A DNA stretch of 19,755 bases from Christiangramia sp. (GTDB lineage: Bacteria > Bacteroidota > Bacteroidia > Flavobacteriales > Flavobacteriaceae): contig JAGXII010000143.1 of the NCBI GenBank assembly GCA_024635735.1, forward strand, positions 1 to 19,755, written 5' to 3'. The position numbers and the translations under genes were made by a program. Positions 15,960 through 19,755 of the stretch are shown here, piece after piece; position 1 is the first letter of the stretch, and each line of letters begins with the position of its first letter. Under the pieces are notes generated by a model, which was given only the letters and a program-made list of their open reading frames with translations, was not told where the DNA came from and did not search any database.

Positions 15960-16017
15960 ATAATTTCAGGAAAAAAGCTGGCGGGAGACCGCTAATTTAA
16001 ATAGCGCCTGAAATTAT
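15960..16017. repeat. 11-bp inverted repeat with inner hairpins
   Basis: ATAATTTCAGG (15960-15970) and CCTGAAATTAT (16007-16017) are perfect complements. Between them lie CGCTA/TAGCG (15990-15994, 16002-16006) and the overlapping alternative GCGG-GAGA-CCGC (15981-15992). It may be a cruciform, a small structured RNA or a miniature-element remnant; no T run makes it a standard terminator. Confidence 0.5.
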
Positions 16018-16041
16018 CAAAAACCAGGGAGTAATTAAATT

Positions 16042-16072
16042 AAAAAGGCTTCAGAAGTCAATTTCTGAAGCC
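16042..16072 (-). terminator. terminator downstream of the tRNA-Met remnant
   Basis: Perfect 10-bp stem: plus-strand GGCTTCAGAA (16047-16056) and TTCTGAAGCC (16063-16072), loop of six, with a T run on the - strand (16046-16042). It begins 11 bp after the CCA end of the tRNA fragment, so it was probably the tRNA terminator. Confidence 0.85.
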
Positions 16073-16082
16073 TCGATTTTAC

Positions 16083-16127
16083 TGGTGGTCCCAGATGGGC
16101 TCGAACCATCGACCACCTGATTATGAG
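16083..16127 (-). pseudogene. 3' fragment of tRNA-Met (CAU), candidate att site
   Basis: Read on the - strand the 45 nt run from tRNA position 32 to the CCA end: loop CTCATAA with CAU anticodon, 3' anticodon strand TCAGG, variable loop TGGTC, T-arm GATGG-TTCGAGC-CCATC, acceptor strand TGGGACC, discriminator A, CCA. The bases upstream (GAATT) do not pair with TCAGG, and no D-arm follows, so the 5' half is missing. The CCC strand of initiator tRNA is absent, so this is elongator-type Met, or Ile2 if modified by lysidine. A tRNA 3' half next to a tyrosine recombinase is the usual signature of an integration site. Confidence 0.85.
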
Positions 16128-16336
16128 AATTCGATTTGAGCAAATATTGAAACTCAAAATAAATTTAATTATTTGAATTTCAGTATTTTACATTTTATAT
16201 GTTTTTAATTGATTTTGTTTAAAATCAAACAAACAAGTGTGAAATACGTGTGATTTTTCTCAAATATTTTAATCATAATGCGTAAATTATTCTTTCAATA
16301 TTCAACCTTTAAAAATGCAAACCAGTGCCAATTTAG
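16128..16336. other. AT-rich gap between tRNA fragment and recombinase remnant
   Basis: No gene. It contains an 8-bp hairpin sequence (TTGATTTT gttt AAAATCAA, 16209-16228) and a tandem GTGTGA pair 12 bp apart near 16237-16254; these could be recombinase arm sites but this is a guess. The missing N-terminal half of the recombinase is not recognisable here. Confidence 0.5.
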
Positions 16337-16987
16337 CAATTGATAAAAGACAGATTAATTAAAAAAGAGGCTTATCCTTTTAATGATTATCAAATTAAGA
16401 CAACCCCTACATCCAAGAGAGCTATACAATATTAAAGCGTTTTAAAATTATTGCATTATAAAACTGAGGAAGGCTCCTGGCCATTCCACTATAAAAACTA
16501 TTTTTTAATTTCCTATTTGCTTTTTGGAATGTCATTTATAGATATGGCTTTTCTAAAGAAGAAAAATATTGTTGCCGACAGAATAAAATTCCAAAGAAAA
16601 AAGACTACAAAAAATTATAATATACTCATTACAGATCAGCTTAATGAAATACTTCAATTCTATTTGGATGGTAAGGAAAATGACGATTTCATATTACCAA
16701 TTTTAACCTTTGAGACCTTATCTGAACAATACAAACAAGTACAGGAAGCAAGGAATCGATATAATAAGGGGCTTAGAAGAATTACCAAAAATTGTGGTAT
16801 TAGAGAGTATCTCACATCCTATGTGTCGAGACACAGCTTCGCAACTCATGCAATGTTAAAAGATATTCCTTTGCACGTCATTTCATCGATGTTAGGACAC
16901 TCAAAACTAAACACCACTCAAATTTATCTAGATTCATTACCGACTAATATTCTTGATAAATATCATAAACAGCTAGTGCTTAACTAA
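16337..16987 (+). pseudogene. decayed tyrosine recombinase (integrase), catalytic domain only
   Basis: From 16337 one frame encodes QLIKDRLIKKEAYPF, then NDYQIKTTPTSKRAIQY. This matches the linker before the catalytic domain of Bacteroidota phage-type integrases. It is interrupted by TAA at 16433-16435 and then continues in the same frame (SVLKLLHYK...) to 16987. The catalytic domain shows NYFLISYLLFGMSFIDMA, YVSRHSFATHAML (Arg box), MLGHSKL (third box) and the tyrosine in TTQIYLDS. The first catalytic arginine, normally before GM in RGM, appears to be Phe. A TAG at 16334-16336 and no recognisable N-terminal core-binding domain confirm decay. An intact 178-residue ORF could start at TTG 16451, but it would not be a working recombinase. 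It lies 210 bp from the tRNA fragment. Confidence 0.85.
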
Positions 16988-17025
16988 ATTACCGGGGCCA
17001 AATTATTTATCTACTACATTATTCA

Positions 17026-17033
17026 TATCTTTG
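17026..17033 (+). promoter_or_regulatory. candidate -7 element of the metal-efflux operon
   Basis: Exact TAnnTTTG (TATCTTTG) just 4 bp before the GTG start at 17038. No good -33 element is visible. If real, transcription would begin at or next to the start codon, giving a leaderless message. Confidence 0.4.
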
Positions 17034-17037
17034 AATA

Positions 17038-17478
17038 GTGCGCATAAATCCACAAATAAAAGGCTTATTCCTTCTTGGCGTTTTTATGCTGATGTCTTTT
17101 CATCAGGTCATACCTCACGCGCATCACGAACATCAGGAGGAGAAAAAGGAAGTTGCACATCACCATCATTCAGATGAAGATCATCATCACCAGGATAAAA
17201 AAGAAGAAAATAAATCTGGAGGTTTTTTCTCCTATTTATTAGCGATTCACACCCATACGACTACTTCTAATGAAATTCCGGTTCTAAATGAGCATTCGGA
17301 AAATTTCAGGTTTCAAAAGACTGAAATTAAAAAGAAAACCGAACAGGACTTTTACTATGCGGATTGGATGTTAACTGATCAGGAATCCCTGAGTTTTAAA
17401 ATTTATCCTCCTCCCAAACACTATTTTAATCCTTATTTATCCTTCCTCTCCCTCCGGGGACCACCGCAATTAGTTTGA
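17038..17478 (+). CDS. histidine-rich exported protein of the metal-efflux operon
   Basis: A 146-residue protein with a GTG start at 17038. Residues about 8-27 (GLFLLGVFMLMSFHQVIPHA) form a signal peptide or membrane anchor. A histidine-dense region follows at about 27-56 (HAHHEH, HHHH, HHHQ alternating with Glu and Lys) and HTHTTT near 72, apt to bind Zn, Co, Ni or Cu ions. The C-terminal half is charged and ends in a Pro-rich stretch with LSLRGPPQ. I do not recognise a fold. Proteins of this kind commonly head cation-efflux operons in Bacteroidota. If the promoter at 17026 is real, the GTG is nearly leaderless; the next in-frame ATG (MLMSF) is inside the hydrophobic segment, so GTG is preferred. 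Confidence 0.75.
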   Translation: MRINPQIKGLFLLGVFMLMSFHQVIPHAHHEHQEEKKEVAHHHHSDEDHHHQDKKEENKSGGFFSYLLAIHTHTTTSNEIPVLNEHSENFRFQKTEIKKKTEQDFYYADWMLTDQESLSFKIYPPPKHYFNPYLSFLSLRGPPQLV

Positions 17479-17551
17479 TCACTAAGTCTAGCCGATGTTT
17501 TTAAACAGTAGGCAGACCTTTGTAATACAGATTAAACTAAAATCAAAAATT

Positions 17552-18736
17552 ATGTACAGATATATAGTTTCCGCTAGTTGCGGGATCCTTATCTCTATTG
17601 GTTCTTTTGCTCAGAGTACCGGAATGAAGAGTATTCTGGATGAAATAAGTCAAAATAACAGGCAACTCAAGGCTTATCAGTCATTTATAGCTAGTCAGAA
17701 CCTGGGTAACAAGACCGAGAATAACCTGCCGGATCCTCAGGTTTCAGCCTTTTATCTTCCGTTCGGGGAGCATGAGACCGATGATTATTTTGAATATCAG
17801 ATATCCCAACGTTTTGAGTTTCCAACGGTTTACGGAGCTAGAAGCAAAAGGATAGAGAAGCAGAAAGAACTACTTGAGCTTGAGTACAAAACCATGCGGC
17901 AGGAAGTGCTTTTGGATGCAAAGAAACAGCTTCTAGAGTTGCAGATCCTGCAAAAGCGAAAGGAGCTGGAGCAGGAGAGAGTGGAGCAGGCTAAACTGGT
18001 TTACGATCAGATTCGGCGTTTATTTGATGCGGAACAGATCGGTATTCTGGAACTCAATAAAGCGAAAGTAGCCTGGTTGCAGGAACAATTTGAAATAGAT
18101 CAGATTGAGATCGAAATCAGGAATACCTTTTTAAAGCTTCAGAAATTGAATGGAGGGAATGCTATCAACGCAGATCAGATCGCGTTCCTGGATGATCCCG
18201 AACTGCCTCCCATGGAAGTGCTCTGGGAAGAAAAACTATCCGCAGATGCAGAGGTTCAGCAATTAACTGCTCGTGAAACCCTGGCTGAGCAGCAGGTGAA
18301 ACTGGAAAAGAATAAGATCCTTCCAGACCTAAGCATAGGTTATAATTACCAGGGTGTGAATTCCAGTAATTATTCCGGGTTCTTAGGGGGTCTTTCAATT
18401 CCTCTTTGGAATAGCCATAACAAGGTAAAATCTGCCAGGGCAAATCTGGAATATACTCAGGCTAACACCGGTGCTGAAACTGCCGAACTTTATACAAGGT
18501 TTCAGGAAGACTATCAGCAATATCAACTGCTAAAAAGAAAATTTGAGGAATACGAGGAGACTTTTAAAGATCTTAATTCCGAAGAACTTTTATTTAAAGC
18601 CTATAAGCTGGGTGAATTATCATTTCTAAATTATTACCGGGAAGTTGAATTCTACCGGCAGGCATATAACAAGAAGCTGGAGATGGAAAAGGAACTCCTT
18701 CGGCTAAAAGCAGAACTATTAAAACATCAATTATAA
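17552..18736 (+). CDS. TolC/CzcC-family outer-membrane efflux protein
   Basis: Outer-membrane channel of a tripartite RND metal exporter. It has 394 residues from the ATG at 17552 (MYRYIVSASCGILISIGSFAQS, Sec signal peptide cleaved near residue 21); a frame-open extension to 17495 adds a polar leader and is rejected. After the signal come NNRQLKAYQSFIASQNLG and LPDPQVSAFYLPFG, typical of the CzcC/CusC branch in Bacteroidota. Two long helical coiled-coil stretches follow (about 95-190 and 300-394, rich in Glu, Lys, Gln and Leu), with the repeat junction SIGYNYQGVNSSNYSGFLGGLSIPLW near 265-290. The sampled base composition is higher in G+C than in the flanking recombinase remnant. The next gene begins 15 bp downstream. 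Confidence 0.9.
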   Translation: MYRYIVSASCGILISIGSFAQSTGMKSILDEISQNNRQLKAYQSFIASQNLGNKTENNLPDPQVSAFYLPFGEHETDDYFEYQISQRFEFPTVYGARSKRIEKQKELLELEYKTMRQEVLLDAKKQLLELQILQKRKELEQERVEQAKLVYDQIRRLFDAEQIGILELNKAKVAWLQEQFEIDQIEIEIRNTFLKLQKLNGGNAINADQIAFLDDPELPPMEVLWEEKLSADAEVQQLTARETLAEQQVKLEKNKILPDLSIGYNYQGVNSSNYSGFLGGLSIPLWNSHNKVKSARANLEYTQANTGAETAELYTRFQEDYQQYQLLKRKFEEYEETFKDLNSEELLFKAYKLGELSFLNYYREVEFYRQAYNKKLEMEKELLRLKAELLKHQL

Positions 18737-18751
18737 TTTAAAATTTAAAAT

Positions 18752-19030
18752 ATGAATTTCAAGAATTTATTTTTTGCAGCCCTGGTAATATTCAGTTTTT
18801 CAGCTTGCAGAGAAACTGCTAACCAAGAACACGGCCATGAACACGAAGAAGAAGCTGAAGCTCATGCACAGGAGGAAGAATATGGTCATGCCCATGATGA
18901 GGATGGTAATCACATGAACGAGGATCATATACAGCAGGAAGAATTTAAGGTAGGTGAGGATTCAACGGAAATGCATGAAGAATCTGATCATCATACGCAT
19001 GATAACAGTACCGAACATGAGAATCATTAA
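18752..19030 (+). CDS. small histidine-rich lipoprotein
   Basis: A 92-residue protein. Residues 1-19 are a lipoprotein signal (FFAALVIFSFSAC, lipobox FSAC, Cys19). The mature chain is composed largely of His, Glu, Asp and Gln with repeated HxHE, HAHDEDGNH and HHTHD patterns, suggesting multiple low-affinity metal sites and no folded domain. The HAHDxxGNH stretch recurs almost identically near the N-terminus of the next gene product (HAHDAEGNH), so the two may share an origin or a metal-handing role. It sits between the TolC-like gene (15 bp before) and the adaptor gene (15 bp after). Function is inferred from composition and position. Confidence 0.75.
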   Translation: MNFKNLFFAALVIFSFSACRETANQEHGHEHEEEAEAHAQEEEYGHAHDEDGNHMNEDHIQQEEFKVGEDSTEMHEESDHHTHDNSTEHENH

Positions 19031-19045
19031 AATTAGAGTTTGAAC

Positions 19046-19755
19046 ATGAAATACATTTATATAACATGTATCGCACTTTTTCTGTTTTCCTGTGGAAATA
19101 ACGAGGAAGAAGAACACGCGCATGATGCAGAAGGAAACCACGTAGGCTCAGAAGTTCCTGCGATTAGTAAAACCATCTGGACAGACCAGACGGAACTTTT
19201 CGTGGAATTTCCGGCATTGGTGGAAGGTAGGACCAGCAAGTTTGCAGCTCATTTTACCATTTTAGACAAACATCAACCGGTTCGTAAAGGTTCTGTAACT
19301 GCAAGTCTTATCAAAGGAGATAGCGGCATTCGCCATAAGGTGGACTCCCCTTCTTCTCCGGGAATTTTTTCACCCGCTTTACAACCCAAAGCACCGGGGA
19401 CATATGATCTGGTTTTTGATCTGGAAACTCCTGAATATTCAGACAGGATCGTGATCGAAGACGTGCAGGTGTATGACTCAGCTGAGGAAGCTTCAGAAAA
19501 TGTGGCGGAAGCAGAAGATGCTGGTATCAGCTTTTTAAAAGAGCAGGCCTGGAAGATCGCTTTTCAGACTGAACCTGTCACCAGGGGAGAAGTTTATGCC
19601 GTTGTTCATACTTCAGGAGTCTGGCAGGCCGCGCCGGGAACCTACAAGACCCTGGCGGCCGGAGCCAATGGAATGGTAAATTTCGTTTCAGAAAACCTGA
19701 CTGAAGGTACCGAGGTGAAAAAAGGTCAGCTGTTAATGAACCTTAGCAGTGAAGG
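19046..19755 (+). CDS. RND efflux periplasmic adaptor (CusB/CzcB-like), 3' end outside window
   Basis: Membrane-fusion subunit linking an inner-membrane RND pump to the outer-membrane channel. 236 codons are visible from the ATG at 19046, with no stop before the window end. Residues 1-16 are a lipoprotein signal (ALFLFSC, Cys16). Then an acidic/histidine patch (EEEEHAHDAEGNH), and a beta-rich domain at about 40-150 (TELFVEFPALVEG, PSSPGIFSPALQPKAPGTYDLVFDL) that precedes the adaptor core in many Bacteroidota metal adaptors. The core starts near 170 with KEQAWKIAFQTEPVTRGEV and runs into a barrel-sandwich half (GANGMVNFVSENLTEGTEVKKGQ). The RND pump gene (CusA/CzcA type) is expected next. Metal specificity cannot be read from the visible part. 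Confidence 0.88.
   Translation, partial: MKYIYITCIALFLFSCGNNEEEEHAHDAEGNHVGSEVPAISKTIWTDQTELFVEFPALVEGRTSKFAAHFTILDKHQPVRKGSVTASLIKGDSGIRHKVDSPSSPGIFSPALQPKAPGTYDLVFDLETPEYSDRIVIEDVQVYDSAEEASENVAEAEDAGISFLKEQAWKIAFQTEPVTRGEVYAVVHTSGVWQAAPGTYKTLAAGANGMVNFVSENLTEGTEVKKGQLLMNLSSE

Larger units (their letters stand above)
16083..19755. mobile_element. putative left part of a tRNA-Met-integrated island carrying metal efflux genes
   Basis: The segment begins at a tRNA 3' half with its native terminator outside, followed by a recombinase remnant and then accessory metal-resistance genes. Sampled lines differ: about 30% G+C inside the recombinase remnant (16681-16740) against about 55% in the TolC-like gene (17941-18000). 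Only one end is visible, and whether the efflux operon belongs to the same element is inference. Confidence 0.4.

Noticed and set aside
16083..16200. Functional tRNA gene
   Set aside because: No 5' acceptor strand, D-arm or 5' anticodon strand is found upstream on the - strand; only positions 32-76 remain.
16278..16340. Short ORF starting MRKLFFQYSTF between the tRNA fragment and the recombinase
   Set aside because: Only about 20 codons before a stop, no family resemblance and no continuity with the recombinase frame.
17089..17106. CTGATG/CATCAG hairpin inside the His-rich gene
   Set aside because: Six-bp stem within the signal-peptide codons, no positional reason to think it regulatory.
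18165..18443. Open frame of 92 codons on the - strand inside the TolC-like gene
   Set aside because: Antisense shadow of the coding sequence, helped by its higher G+C; no start context or family match.

Overview
The window looks like a chromosomal segment of a marine-type member of the Flavobacteriia (Bacteroidota). The evidence is AT-rich intergenic DNA, TAnnTTTG-type -7 elements, start codons without Shine-Dalgarno sequences, a fabH-accB-accC block behind a DUF177-rpmF pair, and a short secreted protein ending in a PID-type sorting tail. I cannot name the genus from the sequence alone.

Left part (1-5635, + strand): the 3' end of an alanine racemase gene, mscL, asd, a lipoprotein prolyl oligopeptidase and a PotA/FbpC-like ABC ATPase. 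mscL, asd and the peptidase gene are each closed by a clear hairpin terminator. A perfect 10-bp-arm dyad sits directly before the peptidase start. Middle part (5628-12947, - strand): a tightly coupled trio (DAO-like FAD oxidoreductase, monofunctional transglycosylase MtgA, GreA/GreB-like protein), then fabH-accB-accC (malonyl-CoA formation and initiation of fatty acid synthesis), then DUF177-rpmF, then pdxA (vitamin B6). ribE (riboflavin synthase) is divergent from pdxA. It converges with a 93-residue PID-CTERM-like secreted protein. Next come about 400 bp of AT-rich non-coding DNA and a large lipoprotein of unknown function, preceded by a 15-bp direct repeat with a 20-bp period.

Right part (about 16080-19755): a sharp change of character. 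The - strand carries only the 3' half of a tRNA-Met(CAU), cut exactly at the start of the anticodon loop and still followed by a terminator. Beyond the break is a decayed tyrosine recombinase gene with an in-frame stop. Then comes a + strand metal-efflux operon: a histidine-rich exported protein, a TolC/CzcC-like outer-membrane factor, a histidine-rich small lipoprotein, and the start of a CusB/CzcB-like adaptor lipoprotein running off the window. The simplest reading is that 16083 is one end of an old integrated island carrying divalent or monovalent metal resistance. The intact tRNA copy should lie on the same strand beyond the right edge.

No CRISPR array, complete insertion sequence, rRNA or clear riboswitch is visible. 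Most of the window is ordinary housekeeping. The points most worth following are the island boundary, the His-rich efflux operon, the PID-type protein, and the operator-like dyads and repeats.
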